Counted from the first letter of the stretch, positions 29,264 to 38,045 are shown. The stretch: DNA of 64,000 nucleotides from Kitasatospora sp. NBC_01266 (GCF_036242395.1 NZ_CP108458.1:2170001-2234000); one strand, 5' to 3'. A program made the numbers and translations. The notes: generated by a model from the letters alone, not told the origin.

Positions 29264-29269
29264 TAGGCT
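29264..29269 (+). promoter_or_regulatory. -10 box of the AraC gene, leaderless geometry
   Basis: TAGGCT followed by seven bases and GTG 29277; no ribosome-binding site. Together with the cobG box this gives a 145-bp divergent intergenic region. Confidence 0.5.
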
Positions 29270-29276
29270 GAATTCC

Positions 29277-29717
29277 GTGGCCCACCTTCCCCCCGCGCGC
29301 CATCTGCTGCGCGCCAAGGACCTGGTCGACGCCCGGTACGCCGAGCCGCTCGGCGTCGCCGAGCTGGCGGCTGCGGCCGGGCTCTCCCGGGCGCACTTCA
29401 GCCGGGAGTTCCGCCGCGCGTTCGGGGAGTCACCGCACGTGTACCTGCTCACCCGGCGGCTGGAGCGGGCCGCTGCCCTGCTGCGCACCACCGACCACCC
29501 GATCGCCGGCATCTGCTGCGACGTGGGGCTGACCAGCCTGGGCTCGTTCACCACCAGCTTCACGCGGATGTACGGGCTGGCCCCCGCCGCCTACCGGGCC
29601 GCCTTCCCGCCGGCCGCCGCGCACGCGATCGTGCCGGGCTGCGTGCGCCGGGCCTACGGGCGTCCGCAACACCGCACGTTTCGAGAAGACGGCGCCACCG
29701 GTGGCGACATAGCGTGA
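29277..29717 (+). CDS. AraC family transcriptional regulator, DNA-binding domain only
   Basis: 146 residues from GTG 29277. The two helix-turn-helix motifs are LGVAELAAAAGLSRAHFSRE and PIAGICCDVGLTSLGSFTTS. They are followed by FTRMYGLAPAAYRAAF, the AraC signature, and a basic tail. No ligand or dimer domain precedes them; the frame upstream of the GTG is not AraC-like. It is divergent from cobG and 39 bp upstream of a VOC gene. AraC-VOC pairs are frequent in actinobacteria, so the VOC gene is the likely target. Confidence 0.85.
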   Translation: MAHLPPARHLLRAKDLVDARYAEPLGVAELAAAAGLSRAHFSREFRRAFGESPHVYLLTRRLERAAALLRTTDHPIAGICCDVGLTSLGSFTTSFTRMYGLAPAAYRAAFPPAAAHAIVPGCVRRAYGRPQHRTFREDGATGGDIA

Positions 29718-29756
29718 CATTACCGCCGCAAGCAACACGGACCAGGAGAAAACCCG

Positions 29757-30176
29757 ATGATCAAGATCGCCACCGCACAGCTCTGGGTCCACGACCAGGA
29801 CGAGGCGCTCGCCTTCTACACGCAGAAGGTGGGCATGGAGGTCCGGTCCGACGTCACCGTGCCGGAGATGGGCGACTTCCGCTGGCTCACGGTCGGCCCG
29901 GTCGGCCAGCCGGACGTCTCGCTCGTGCTGATGGCCGTGCCCGGCGCGCCGGTCTTCGACGCGGACACCCAGGCGCAGATCCGCGAACTGACCGCCAAGG
30001 GCGGCGCCGGCTCGGTCTTCCTGACCACCGACGACTGCGACGCCGCGTACCAGGAGCTGTCGGCGCGCGGCGTGGAGTTCAACGAGAAGCCGACCGACCA
30101 GCCCTACGGGCGCGACTGCGGCTTCCGCGACCCGTCCGGCAACAACATCCGGCTCACCCAGCTCGCCCCGATGTGA
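29757..30176 (+). CDS. VOC family protein (glyoxalase/bleomycin-resistance fold)
   Basis: 139 residues from ATG 29757 with AGGAG upstream. Two beta-alpha-beta-beta-beta modules are visible: QLWVHDQDEALAFYTQKVGM at the N-terminus and YGRDCGFRDPSGNNIRLTQL at the C-terminus. Metal ligands are not certain. Members are glyoxalases, dioxygenases or drug-binding proteins. It follows the AraC regulator in the same direction and ends at a strong hairpin. Confidence 0.88.
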   Translation: MIKIATAQLWVHDQDEALAFYTQKVGMEVRSDVTVPEMGDFRWLTVGPVGQPDVSLVLMAVPGAPVFDADTQAQIRELTAKGGAGSVFLTTDDCDAAYQELSARGVEFNEKPTDQPYGRDCGFRDPSGNNIRLTQLAPM

Positions 30177-30194
30177 CGCCGTCGAGCGGCAGCC

Positions 30195-30230
30195 GCGCCC
30201 GGCCGACCCGAGAGCGGGTCGGCCGGGCGC
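30195..30230 (+). terminator. Terminator hairpin after the VOC gene
   Basis: GCGCCCGGCCGACCCG and its exact complement form a 16-bp stem with an AGAG loop, 19 bp after the stop codon. Confidence 0.8.
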
Positions 30231-30404
30231 TGTCGTGGCCATGCCGCGGGGGACCTGTGAGGGATCGGCGCACGCCGTAACGAATGCCGTGGTCTCCGTC
30301 ACGAACGGGGCTGCCGAGTGGAGTCGACCGGTCCTGTTGCGCTATCAACTATGCCTACACGGTCGTCCGCTGACGGCCCATGGCAAACAACGGGGCATAA
30401 CTTC

Positions 30405-31121
30405 ATGAGCACCATCAGCAGCACCAAGGCTGTCCGCGGCATGATCGGACTGGCCACCGTCGGCGTCTTCGCGCTGACCGGCTGCGGTCCGGACGAGGTC
30501 ACCAGCACCACGCCGCCCGCCAGCGCCGCGGCGAGCGGCGGGTTCAAGGACACCACCGCCAAGCCGAGCGCACCGGCGAGCGGCGGCGCGACCAAGGCGG
30601 CCAAGCCGACCACGTCGGCCGCGCCGACCGCCACCGCCGACACGGGCGGTGGCGGCGACGACGGGAAGGTGGCCACGGCCGGGCAGAGCTTCAAGATCGG
30701 TCAGACCGCGCAGCTCCCGTTCGTCTACGGGGACACCAAGGGCACCATCGCGCTGACCGTCACCACGATCGAGGCGGGCGACCCCGCCGACCTGGCCTCG
30801 CTGAAGCTGGGCGACCAGGTCTCCGGCAAGATCCCGTACTACATCCGCTACACGATCAAGAACGTCGGCAGCACCGACCTCTCGTTCAGCACCGTGGACC
30901 ACATGACCGGCCTGCTGCCGGACGGCACCCAGGGCCAGGACGTGATGGTGATCGGCGAGTTCGACAAGTGCAAGACCGACTCGCTGCCCAGCGGCTTCAC
31001 CAACGGCCAGACCGCCCAGGGCTGCGCGGTGGTGCTCGCACCGTCGCCCGCGGTGAAGATCACGACGGCCCAGTACTGGGGCGAGCCCTTCTCGCTGGAG
31101 AAGGGGCTGACCTGGAAGTAG
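30405..31121 (+). CDS. Putative lipoprotein, DUF4352-like domain possible
   Basis: 238 residues from ATG 30405. The signal peptide ends in a lipobox, FALTGC, so the mature Cys is probably lipidated and the protein anchored outside the membrane. A Thr/Ser/Pro/Ala-rich linker (about 25-85) precedes a beta-sandwich domain (QLPFVYGDTKGTIALTVTTI, YYIRYTIKNVGSTDLSF) that resembles DUF4352-type immunoglobulin folds. Two Cys (DKCKTD, QGCAVV) may pair. Function unknown. It sits between the VOC gene and the B12 riboswitch and ends in its own hairpin. Confidence 0.8.
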   Translation: MSTISSTKAVRGMIGLATVGVFALTGCGPDEVTSTTPPASAAASGGFKDTTAKPSAPASGGATKAAKPTTSAAPTATADTGGGGDDGKVATAGQSFKIGQTAQLPFVYGDTKGTIALTVTTIEAGDPADLASLKLGDQVSGKIPYYIRYTIKNVGSTDLSFSTVDHMTGLLPDGTQGQDVMVIGEFDKCKTDSLPSGFTNGQTAQGCAVVLAPSPAVKITTAQYWGEPFSLEKGLTWK

Positions 31122-31152
31122 TCCGCAGGGCCGGCGGCTGAGCCGGCCTCGA

Positions 31153-31194
31153 GGCGGTGCGGAGAGTGCGCTGGTGCGCGCTCCCCGCACCGCC
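31153..31194 (+). terminator. Terminator hairpin after the lipoprotein gene
   Basis: GGCGGTGCGGAGAG at 31153 pairs with CTCCCCGCACCGCC ending at 31194, with one mismatch. It separates lipoprotein transcription from the riboswitch. Confidence 0.7.
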
Positions 31195-31213
31195 TTCGCG
31201 CCGTCGGGTGCCC

Positions 31214-31360
31214 GTTAGGATGTCCGCCGGGTGGGCCGCCTGGTCCGCTCACGCCCGAGACGGCGTCAGGGGAGGAAACCGGTGCGACACCGGTGCGGTC
31301 CCGCCACTGTGACCAGGGCTCAACGGGCCTTGGGAGCCAGGAACTCCCGCCGTCTCCCCC
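31214..31360 (+). promoter_or_regulatory. Cobalamin (B12) riboswitch
   Basis: The core GGGGAGGAAACCGGTGCGAC is followed by the B12 box GCCACTG (31303-31309), then GGGAGCCAGGAACTCCCG. Closing pairing GAGACGGCG (31257-31265) with CGCCGTCTC (31349-31357) encloses the aptamer. It lies 38 bp before the cobN start; the region after the aptamer covers the ribosome-binding site, so control of translation is likely, lowering CobN when adenosylcobalamin is plentiful. Confidence 0.95.
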
Positions 31361-31397
31361 AGCACCCGGGGCGCGGACCCCGAGGAAGGCCAGCCGC

Positions 31398-34300
31398 GTG
31401 ATCCTGCTGCTCTCCACCTCCGACACCGACCTGCTCTCGGCCCGCGCCAGCGCCGGGCCGGTCCCCTACCGCCTGGGCAACCCGGCCCGGCTGCGCGCCG
31501 AGGACCTGCCGGAGCTGCTGGACGGCACCGACCTGGTGGTGGTCCGGCTGCTCGGCGGCCGACGCGCCTGGCAGCAGGGCCTGGATGCGCTGCTCGCCGG
31601 GCCGCGCCCGGTGATCGTGCTCAGCGGCGAGCAGGCGCCGGACGCGCAGCTGATGGAGCTGTCCACCGTCCCGGCGGGCCTGGCGGCCGAGGCGCACGCC
31701 TACCTCGCGCACGGCGGCGCCGCCAACCTGGCCGAGCTGGCCGCCTTCCTCTCCGACACCGTGCTGCTCACCGGGCACGGCTTCGCGCCGCCCGCCTCCG
31801 CGCCCGACTGGGGCCCGCTGGAGCGCACCGCCCGCCGCGCCGAAGGCCCGCTGGTGGCCGTCCTCTACTACCGCGCGCACCACATGAGCGGCAACACCGC
31901 CTTCGTCGACTCGCTCTGCGCCGCGATCGAGGACGCGGGCGGGCGGGCCAAGCCGCTCTACTGCTCCTCGCTGCGCGGTGCGCCCGCCGAGCTGCTGGCC
32001 GAACTCGGCAGCGCCGACGCCATCGTGACCACCGTGCTGGCGGCCGGCGGCACCCGGCCCGCCGACGCGCAGGCGGGCGGCGACGAGGAGGCCTGGGACG
32101 CGGGCGCACTGGCCGCACTGGACCGGCCGATCCTTCAGGCGCTCTGCCTGACCTGGTCGCGCGAGACCTGGCAGTCCAGCGACGACGGCCTCTCCCCGCT
32201 GGACACCGCCACCCAGGTCGCGGTGCCGGAGTTCGACGGGCGGCTGATCACCGTGCCGTTCTCCTTCAAGGAGCTGGACGAGGACGGGCTGACCGTCTAC
32301 GTCGCCGACCCCGAGCGCTGCGCCCGGGTGGCCGGGATCGCGGTCCGGCACGCCCGGCTGCGCCACATACCCGCCGCCGAGCGGCGGTTGGCCGTGGTGC
32401 TCTCCGCCTACCCGACCAAGCACGCCCGGGTCGGCAACGCGGTCGGCCTGGACACCCCGGCCAGCGGGGCCCGCCTGCTGCGCCGCCTGCGCGACGAGGG
32501 CTGGGAGCTGGGCGAGGGCTTCCCGGGGATGGAGCCCGTCGAGGGCGAGCACGAGGGTGACGCGCTGATCAAGGCGCTGATCGACGCCGGTGGTTACGAC
32601 CAGGACTGGCTCACCGAGGACCAGCTGGCCCGCAACCCGGTGCGCATCCCCGCCGCCGACTACCGCCGCTGGTACGCCGAACTGCCCGCCGCGCTGCGCG
32701 AGCGGGTCGAGGAGCACTGGGGTCCGGCGCCCGGCGAGCTCTACCTGGACCGCAGCCGGAACCCGGACGGCGACCTCGTGCTGGCCGCGCTGCGCGCGGG
32801 CAACCTGCTGGTGCTGGTCCAGCCGCCGCGCGGCTTCGGCGCCAACCCGGTGGCCATCTACCACGACCCCGACCTGCCGCCGAGCCACCACTACCTGGCC
32901 GCCTACCGCTGGATCGCCGCCGCACAGGCGGACGGCGGCTTCGGCGCCGACGCCGTGGTGCACCTGGGCAAGCACGGCAACCTGGAGTGGCTGCCCGGCA
33001 AGACCTCCGCGCTCTCCGCCGAGTGCGGGCCGGACGCGGCGCTCGGCGACCTGCCGCTGATCTACCCGTTCCTGGTCAACGACCCGGGCGAGGGCACCCA
33101 GGCCAAGCGCCGCGCGCACGCCACCCTGGTCGACCACCTGGTGCCGCCGATGGCCCGCGCCGACTCCTACGGTGACATCGCCCGGCTGGAGCAACTGCTC
33201 GACGAGCACTCCAACATCGCCGCGATGGACCCGGCCAAGCTGCCGGCCATCCGGGCGCAGATCTGGACCCTGATCCAGGCCGCCCGGCTCGACCACGACC
33301 TCGGCCTGGAGGAGCGCCCCGAGGACGACGGCTTCGACGACTTCCTGCTGCACGTCGACGGCTGGCTCTGCGAGGTGAAGGACGCGCAGATCCGCGACGG
33401 CCTGCACGTGCTGGGCGAGGCGCCGAGCGGCGAGGCCCGGGTCAACCTGGTGCTCTCGATCCTGAGGGCCCGTCAGATCTGGGGCGGTGTCAGCGCGTTG
33501 CCGGGTCTGCGGGAGGCCCTCGGGCTGGACGAGGCGGCCCTGACGCTGGGCGCCACCGACGCCGCCGAGGCGAAGGCGCGCGAGCTGATCGAGGCGATGG
33601 AGGCCGCCGACTGGGCGCCGGAGGCCGTCGAGAAGGTCGCCGCCGGGCACCCGGTGGCCGTGGCCGAGGTGCTGGACTTCGCCGCCCGCCAGCTGATCCC
33701 CCGACTCGCCGCCACCACCGACGAGTTGGACGCCGTGATCCACGCGCTGAAGGGCGGCTTCGTGCCGGCCGGGCCGTCCGGCTCGCCGCTGCGCGGGCTG
33801 GTCAACGTGCTGCCGACCGGGCGCAACTTCTACTCGGTGGACCCGAAGGCGGTGCCCAGCCGGCTCGCCTGGGAGACCGGGCAGGCGCTGGCCGAATCGC
33901 TGGTCGCCCGTTACCGGGCCGACAACGACGGCGCGGTGCCGCCCTCGGTGGGCCTCTCGCTCTGGGGCACCAGCGCGATGCGCACCGCCGGCGACGACAT
34001 CGCCGAGGCCTTCGCGCTGCTCGGCATCCGCCCGGTCTGGGACGACGCCTCCCGCCGGGTCACCGGCCTGGAGCCGATCCCGCTGGCCGAACTCGGCCGC
34101 CCGCGCGTCGATGTGACGCTGCGCATCTCCGGCTTCTTCCGCGACGCCTTCCCGCACGTGGTCGCCCTGCTGGACGACGCGGTGCGGCTCGCGGCGGCCC
34201 AGCAGGAGGCCGACGAGGACAACTTCGTGCGGGCCCACGTGCAGGCCGACCTGGCCGAGCACGGGGACGAACGCCGGGCCACCGTGCGGGTGTTCGGCTC

Positions 34301-35018
34301 CCGTCCGGGCACCTACGGGGCCGGCCTGCTGCAGCTGATCGACAGCCGCGACTGGCGCACCGACGCCGACCTCGCGGAGGTCTACACGGTCTGGGGCGGC
34401 TACGCCTACGGCCGGGGCCTGGACGGGCGGCCGGCCCGCGAGGAGATGGAGACCGCCTACAAGCGGATCACCGTCGCTGCCAAGAACACCGACACCCGCG
34501 AGCACGACATCGCCGACTCGGACGACTACTTCCAGTACCACGGCGGCATGGTGGCCACCGTCCGGGCACTGACCGGCTCGGCGCCCGCCGCCTACATCGG
34601 CGACTCGACCCGCCCGGAGACGGTGAAGACCCGCACCCTGACCGAGGAGGCGGCCCGGGTCTTCCGGGCCCGGGTGGTCAACCCGCGCTGGCTGGAGGCG
34701 ATGCGCCGGCACGGCTACAAGGGCGCCTTCGAGATGGCCGCGACGGTCGACTACCTGTTCGGCTACGACGCCACCACCGGCGTGGTCGCGGACTGGATGT
34801 ACGAGCGGCTGACCCAGGAGTACGTGCTGGACCCGGTGAACCGCGAGTTCCTCACCGAGGCCAACCCCTGGGCGCTGCACGGGATCAGCGAGCGGCTGCT
34901 GGAGGCGGCCGAGCGCGGGATGTGGGCCGAGCCGGACCCCGCCCTGCTGGCCGAGCTGCAGGCCGCCTTCCTGGAGGCGGAGGGCGACCTGGAGGAGGGC
35001 GCCGACAGCCAGGCCTGA
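31398..35018 (+). CDS. cobN: Cobaltochelatase subunit CobN
   Basis: 1206 residues, normal for the family. It is the large subunit that inserts cobalt into hydrogenobyrinate a,c-diamide in the aerobic pathway, working with ATPase subunits that are not in this window. Motifs include YYRAHHMSGNTAFVDSL, HLGKHGNLEWLPGK, ISGFFRDAFPHVVALLDDAV and DYLFGYDATTGVV. GTG 31398 follows GAGGAAGG; the frame is open further upstream but that is riboswitch sequence. It is the only gene here with a visible riboswitch. Confidence 0.97.
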   Translation: MILLLSTSDTDLLSARASAGPVPYRLGNPARLRAEDLPELLDGTDLVVVRLLGGRRAWQQGLDALLAGPRPVIVLSGEQAPDAQLMELSTVPAGLAAEAHAYLAHGGAANLAELAAFLSDTVLLTGHGFAPPASAPDWGPLERTARRAEGPLVAVLYYRAHHMSGNTAFVDSLCAAIEDAGGRAKPLYCSSLRGAPAELLAELGSADAIVTTVLAAGGTRPADAQAGGDEEAWDAGALAALDRPILQALCLTWSRETWQSSDDGLSPLDTATQVAVPEFDGRLITVPFSFKELDEDGLTVYVADPERCARVAGIAVRHARLRHIPAAERRLAVVLSAYPTKHARVGNAVGLDTPASGARLLRRLRDEGWELGEGFPGMEPVEGEHEGDALIKALIDAGGYDQDWLTEDQLARNPVRIPAADYRRWYAELPAALRERVEEHWGPAPGELYLDRSRNPDGDLVLAALRAGNLLVLVQPPRGFGANPVAIYHDPDLPPSHHYLAAYRWIAAAQADGGFGADAVVHLGKHGNLEWLPGKTSALSAECGPDAALGDLPLIYPFLVNDPGEGTQAKRRAHATLVDHLVPPMARADSYGDIARLEQLLDEHSNIAAMDPAKLPAIRAQIWTLIQAARLDHDLGLEERPEDDGFDDFLLHVDGWLCEVKDAQIRDGLHVLGEAPSGEARVNLVLSILRARQIWGGVSALPGLREALGLDEAALTLGATDAAEAKARELIEAMEAADWAPEAVEKVAAGHPVAVAEVLDFAARQLIPRLAATTDELDAVIHALKGGFVPAGPSGSPLRGLVNVLPTGRNFYSVDPKAVPSRLAWETGQALAESLVARYRADNDGAVPPSVGLSLWGTSAMRTAGDDIAEAFALLGIRPVWDDASRRVTGLEPIPLAELGRPRVDVTLRISGFFRDAFPHVVALLDDAVRLAAAQQEADEDNFVRAHVQADLAEHGDERRATVRVFGSRPGTYGAGLLQLIDSRDWRTDADLAEVYTVWGGYAYGRGLDGRPAREEMETAYKRITVAAKNTDTREHDIADSDDYFQYHGGMVATVRALTGSAPAAYIGDSTRPETVKTRTLTEEAARVFRARVVNPRWLEAMRRHGYKGAFEMAATVDYLFGYDATTGVVADWMYERLTQEYVLDPVNREFLTEANPWALHGISERLLEAAERGMWAEPDPALLAELQAAFLEAEGDLEEGADSQA

Positions 35019-35025
35019 CGCTACG

Positions 35026-35838
35026 TCAGCTTCCGTCCGCCGGAACCGAGATCAGCAGCTGACCGCTCGCCAGGTCGCGGACCTCGAAGTGGCTGATCTC
35101 GCCCGGCTGGAAGCCGGTGCCGCCCGAGGTCTGCAACTGCGGGCCCGACTGGCTCTGACCCTGGGCCCGGTCCTGGGCCTGATCCTGGGCCGGGGAGTCG
35201 GGCCCGTAGCCGGCCGGCGGGACGGTCCAGCTGGTGACCGTCTGGCTCGCGCCCTGGGCCGAGACGGCCACCAGGTCACAGCTGCGCGGTCCGCCGACCC
35301 CGGTGAGCCGCAGGGTGATCGCGCTGCCCCAGGCCGTCGGGGTCACCGCGACGGTCGCGGCGACCCCGGTCGCGGCGGTGGCGCGGTGCTCGACCGCGGC
35401 GGCGGACGGCGCGCCGGCCACCGGGGCCGAGGCCAGCACGGCCGCCGTGACGGCCGGGCCGCCGAGTACCAGCACCGCCGCCACCGCCACCAGCCAGCGC
35501 CGCCGCACCCGGGCGCGGCGGCGGGTGGCGGCGGCCTCGGCGAGCAGCGCCGCGAGCGGCGGCGGATCGAGCGGCAACGGGTCGAACGGCAGCGGACCGA
35601 GCGGCAGCGGACCGGCGGCGGATGCGCCGACCGCCGCGCCGTCGGCCTTGAACTCGGCCAGCAGCGGCTCCAGTTCGCCCAGTGAGGCGACCTCCTCGGC
35701 GCACCTGGGGCAGTCCGCCAGATGCTCCTCGAAGCGCGCCCGGTCCGCCGCGTCGAGCACGCCGAGGACGTAGGCACCGGCCTCCAGATGCCGGTCCGGC
35801 CCGGCCGGCGGGTCCCAGGGACCCTGGGGCGCTGTCAC
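35026..35838 (-). CDS. Anti-sigma factor with zinc finger (zf-HC2), membrane-anchored
   Basis: 270 residues. The N-terminal anti-sigma domain has the zinc motif FEEHLADCPRCAEEV (H-x3-C-x2-C). A Pro/Leu-rich linker and one membrane helix (about 113-138, RRRWLVAVAAVLVLGG) follow, then an extracellular RskA-like domain ending QPGEISHFEVRDLASGQL. It binds and silences the ECF sigma factor encoded immediately upstream; GTG 35838 overlaps its stop by 4 bp. Proteolysis of the anchor is the usual release route in the family. Confidence 0.9.
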   Translation of the reverse strand: MTAPQGPWDPPAGPDRHLEAGAYVLGVLDAADRARFEEHLADCPRCAEEVASLGELEPLLAEFKADGAAVGASAAGPLPLGPLPFDPLPLDPPPLAALLAEAAATRRRARVRRRWLVAVAAVLVLGGPAVTAAVLASAPVAGAPSAAAVEHRATAATGVAATVAVTPTAWGSAITLRLTGVGGPRSCDLVAVSAQGASQTVTSWTVPPAGYGPDSPAQDQAQDRAQGQSQSGPQLQTSGGTGFQPGEISHFEVRDLASGQLLISVPADGS

Positions 35839-36395
35839 GACGTCACTCCCCGTTCCTCCAGCGCGATCTTCAGCGACCGCAGCGCGTAGAAGATCCGCGA
35901 CTTCACCGTACCTTCCGGAATGCCCAGTTCGGCCGCCGCCTCGGCGACCGTGCGGCCCTTGAGGTAGGTCTGCGCGATCACCTCCCGGTGCGCCTCGGTG
36001 ACCGCGCCGAGTGCGTCGGTGATCGCCATCAGCCGCAGCGCCCGGTCCAGTTCGTCCGCGGCGGGGAGCAGCTCCAGCGGCGCCGCGTCGGTCTCCGGCG
36101 GCCGGGCGACGGACCGCCGGTGGTCGTCGATGACGATCCGCCGGGCCACCGTGACCAGCCAGGGCCGCACCGATCCCGCCGCCGCGTCCAGCCGGTCGGC
36201 GTGCTTCCAGGCGCGCACCAGGGTCTCCTGGACCACGTCCTCGGCACGCTGCCGGTCGCCGCCGACCAGGTGCAGCACGAAGCCGAGGAGCGGGCCCGCG
36301 TGGTCCCGGTAGAGGGCTCGGATCAGCTCCTCGTCGGCACCCGCCGCGCCGCGGCGACTGCGGGGTTCATCGGTCACGAGGTCATCCTGGCGCAC
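35835..36395 (-). CDS. ECF RNA polymerase sigma factor (SigK/SigL-like)
   Basis: 186 residues from GTG 36395, chosen for GGAGG five bases upstream. Region 2 is LYRDHAGPLLGFVLHLVGGD, then AEDVVQETLVRAWKH; the RPWLVTVARRIVIDDHRR segment follows; region 4 is AHREVIAQTYLKGRTVAEAA with GIPEGTVKSRIFYALRSLK. It is cotranscribed with its membrane anti-sigma factor, so it probably responds to an envelope or redox signal. Its target promoters are unknown. A 16-bp tandem repeat lies just upstream. Confidence 0.92.
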   Translation of the reverse strand: MRQDDLVTDEPRSRRGAAGADEELIRALYRDHAGPLLGFVLHLVGGDRQRAEDVVQETLVRAWKHADRLDAAAGSVRPWLVTVARRIVIDDHRRSVARPPETDAAPLELLPAADELDRALRLMAITDALGAVTEAHREVIAQTYLKGRTVAEAAAELGIPEGTVKSRIFYALRSLKIALEERGVTS

Positions 36396-36454
36396 CACAA
36401 CCTCCGGTCGGACACCGCCTGCCGACCAGGGGTACGCACCGAACGGCGCCACCG

Positions 36455-36518
36455 TTCAACGCGGCGGGAGATCAATGCGGCAGGAGATCAATGCGGCAGG
36501 AGATCAACGCGGCGGGAG
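36455..36518. repeat. 16-bp tandem repeat, four copies, upstream of the sigma gene
   Basis: Units begin at 36455, 36471, 36487 and 36503; the central two are identical (ATCAATGCGGCAGGAG) and the outer two differ at one or two central positions plus the first base. It lies between the sigma start (36395) and the MarR gene end (36530), where the sigma promoter should be. On the sigma coding strand the unit contains TTGATC each time. Confidence 0.85.
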
Positions 36519-36529
36519 AGGGTGCCCGG

Positions 36530-37036
36530 TCACTCGTCCCCCAGCGCCAGCAGCAGTTCGCGCAGCGCGCCCGCGAGCTCCGCCCGCCCTGGCGCGTCCA
36601 GGGCGGCCAGCAGCCGCCGCTCGGTGGCCAGATGGTCGGGCAGCGCCCGGTCGACCAGGGCCCGCCCCTGCTCGGTCAGCTCGACGTGCACCACCCGGCC
36701 GTCGGTCGCGCTGGGCCGGCGGGTGACCAGACCGCGCTCCTCCAGCTTCTCCAGGCGCTGGCTGACCGCACCGGAGGTGACCATCGCCGCCCGCATCAGC
36801 TCGGCCGGGGTGAGCCGGTGCGGCGGGTCGCTGCGCCGCAGGGTGGCGAGCACGTCGAAGCCGGCCATGTCCAGGCCGTGCGTGGCGAAGGTGCGGCGCA
36901 ACTCGCCCTCGATCAGGCGGGTGAGCCGGGTGAGCCGGCCGATCACCGCCATCGGCGAGACGTCGAGGTCGGGGCGCTGCCGGGCCCACTGGGCGAGGAC
37001 GAGGTCCGCGTGGTCCCCGCCGGTCGTATCCGTCAT
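36530..37036 (-). CDS. MarR family transcriptional regulator
   Basis: 168 residues from ATG 37036. The winged helix reads LTPAELMRAAMVTSGAVSQR, then LEKLEERGLVTRRPSATDGR and VHVELTEQG, the MarR wing signature. It is divergent from an EamA exporter, and two near-palindromic sites span the shared promoter region, so it probably represses both genes until a small molecule binds. The ribosome-binding site is weak. Confidence 0.9.
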   Translation of the reverse strand: MTDTTGGDHADLVLAQWARQRPDLDVSPMAVIGRLTRLTRLIEGELRRTFATHGLDMAGFDVLATLRRSDPPHRLTPAELMRAAMVTSGAVSQRLEKLEERGLVTRRPSATDGRVVHVELTEQGRALVDRALPDHLATERRLLAALDAPGRAELAGALRELLLALGDE

Positions 37037-37056
37037 GCCGAGAAGACTAGCCAATC

Positions 37057-37091
37057 TCTTAGCGCTGAGATACTTTATCTTAGTGCTAAGA
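37057..37091. promoter_or_regulatory. Twin MarR operators over a divergent promoter
   Basis: TCTTAGCGCTGAGA (37057-37070) and TCTTAGTGCTAAGA (37078-37091) are near-perfect palindromes 21 bp apart, two helical turns. The second contains the GTG start codon (37083) of the exporter gene. TACTTT (37071-37076) between them is six bases from that GTG and fits a leaderless -10. Confidence 0.7.
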
Positions 37092-38030
37092 GACCGATCG
37101 GGTACCGTCCTGCTGACCGCCCTGGCCCCCGCCGTCTGGGGGACCACCTACTACGTGACCACCCAGTTCCTGCCGCCCGACCGCCCGTTGCTCGCCGCCA
37201 CCGTCCGCGCCCTGCCGGCCGGACTGCTGCTGGTCGCGGTGACCCGGCGGCTGCCGCACGGCGTGTGGTGGTGGCGCGCGCTGCTGCTCGGCGCGCTCAA
37301 CATCGGCGCCTTCTTCGCGCTGCTCTTCGTCGCCGCCTACCGGCTGCCCGGCGGGGTGGCCGCGACCATCGGCGCGCTGCAACCCCTGCTGGTCGCCGCC
37401 CTGTCGGCGGGCCTGCTGGGCGAGCGGCTGCGGCTGCGCACGGTGCTGACCGGACTCGCCGGGGTGGCCGGGGTGAGCCTGCTGGTGCTGCAGGCCGGTG
37501 CCCGGCTGGACTGGCTGGGCATCCTGGCGGCGATCGGCAGCGCGGTGGTGATGGCGACCGGCGTGGTGCTCAGCAAGCGCTGGCCCTCCCCCGCACCGCT
37601 GCTGGCCACCACCGGCTGGCAGTTGGTCGCCGGCGGGCTGCTGCTGCTCCCGCTCTCCCTGCTGGTCGAGGGCCCGCCGCCGCACGCGCTCTCCGAGCGC
37701 AACCTGCTCGGCTACGGCTACCTGACCCTGATCGGCGCCGCGGTCGCCTACGCGCTCTGGTTCCGCGGCCTGCGTGCGCTGGCGCCGACCCAGGTCACCT
37801 TCCTGGGCCTGCTCTCCCCGCTGGTCGCCACCGTGGTCGGCTGGCTCGCCCTCGGCCAGCACCTGACGCCCGTCCAACTGCTCGGCGCGCTGGTCATCCT
37901 GGCCGCGCTGGTGATCGCCCAGACGCAACCGAGGCGCAAGGCCGGACTCCCGGGCGCCGAACTCCCGGAGGTCGACTTCGCGGACGCCGAGCCGGTGCAG
38001 GAGCAGCGGCCCCACTCCACGGTGAGCTGA
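37083..38030 (+). CDS. EamA family transporter controlled by the divergent MarR gene
   Basis: 315 residues with ten predicted helices in two EamA halves (LTALAPAVWGTTYYVTTQFL; LGILAAIGSAVVMATGVVLS) and a charged C-terminal tail (LPEVDFADAEPVQEQRP). GTG 37083 is the only start before the first helix and has no ribosome-binding site, so the mRNA is probably leaderless. The start lies within a MarR operator, so repressor binding would block initiation directly. The substrate is unknown; drug or metabolite efflux is expected. Confidence 0.85.
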   Translation: MLRDRSGTVLLTALAPAVWGTTYYVTTQFLPPDRPLLAATVRALPAGLLLVAVTRRLPHGVWWWRALLLGALNIGAFFALLFVAAYRLPGGVAATIGALQPLLVAALSAGLLGERLRLRTVLTGLAGVAGVSLLVLQAGARLDWLGILAAIGSAVVMATGVVLSKRWPSPAPLLATTGWQLVAGGLLLLPLSLLVEGPPPHALSERNLLGYGYLTLIGAAVAYALWFRGLRALAPTQVTFLGLLSPLVATVVGWLALGQHLTPVQLLGALVILAALVIAQTQPRRKAGLPGAELPEVDFADAEPVQEQRPHSTVS

Positions 38031-38045
38031 CCGGGTCCGGCGACG

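Noticed and set aside
31320..34880. 1186-codon minus-strand open frame
   Set aside because: Antisense to cobN, whose motifs run the full length.
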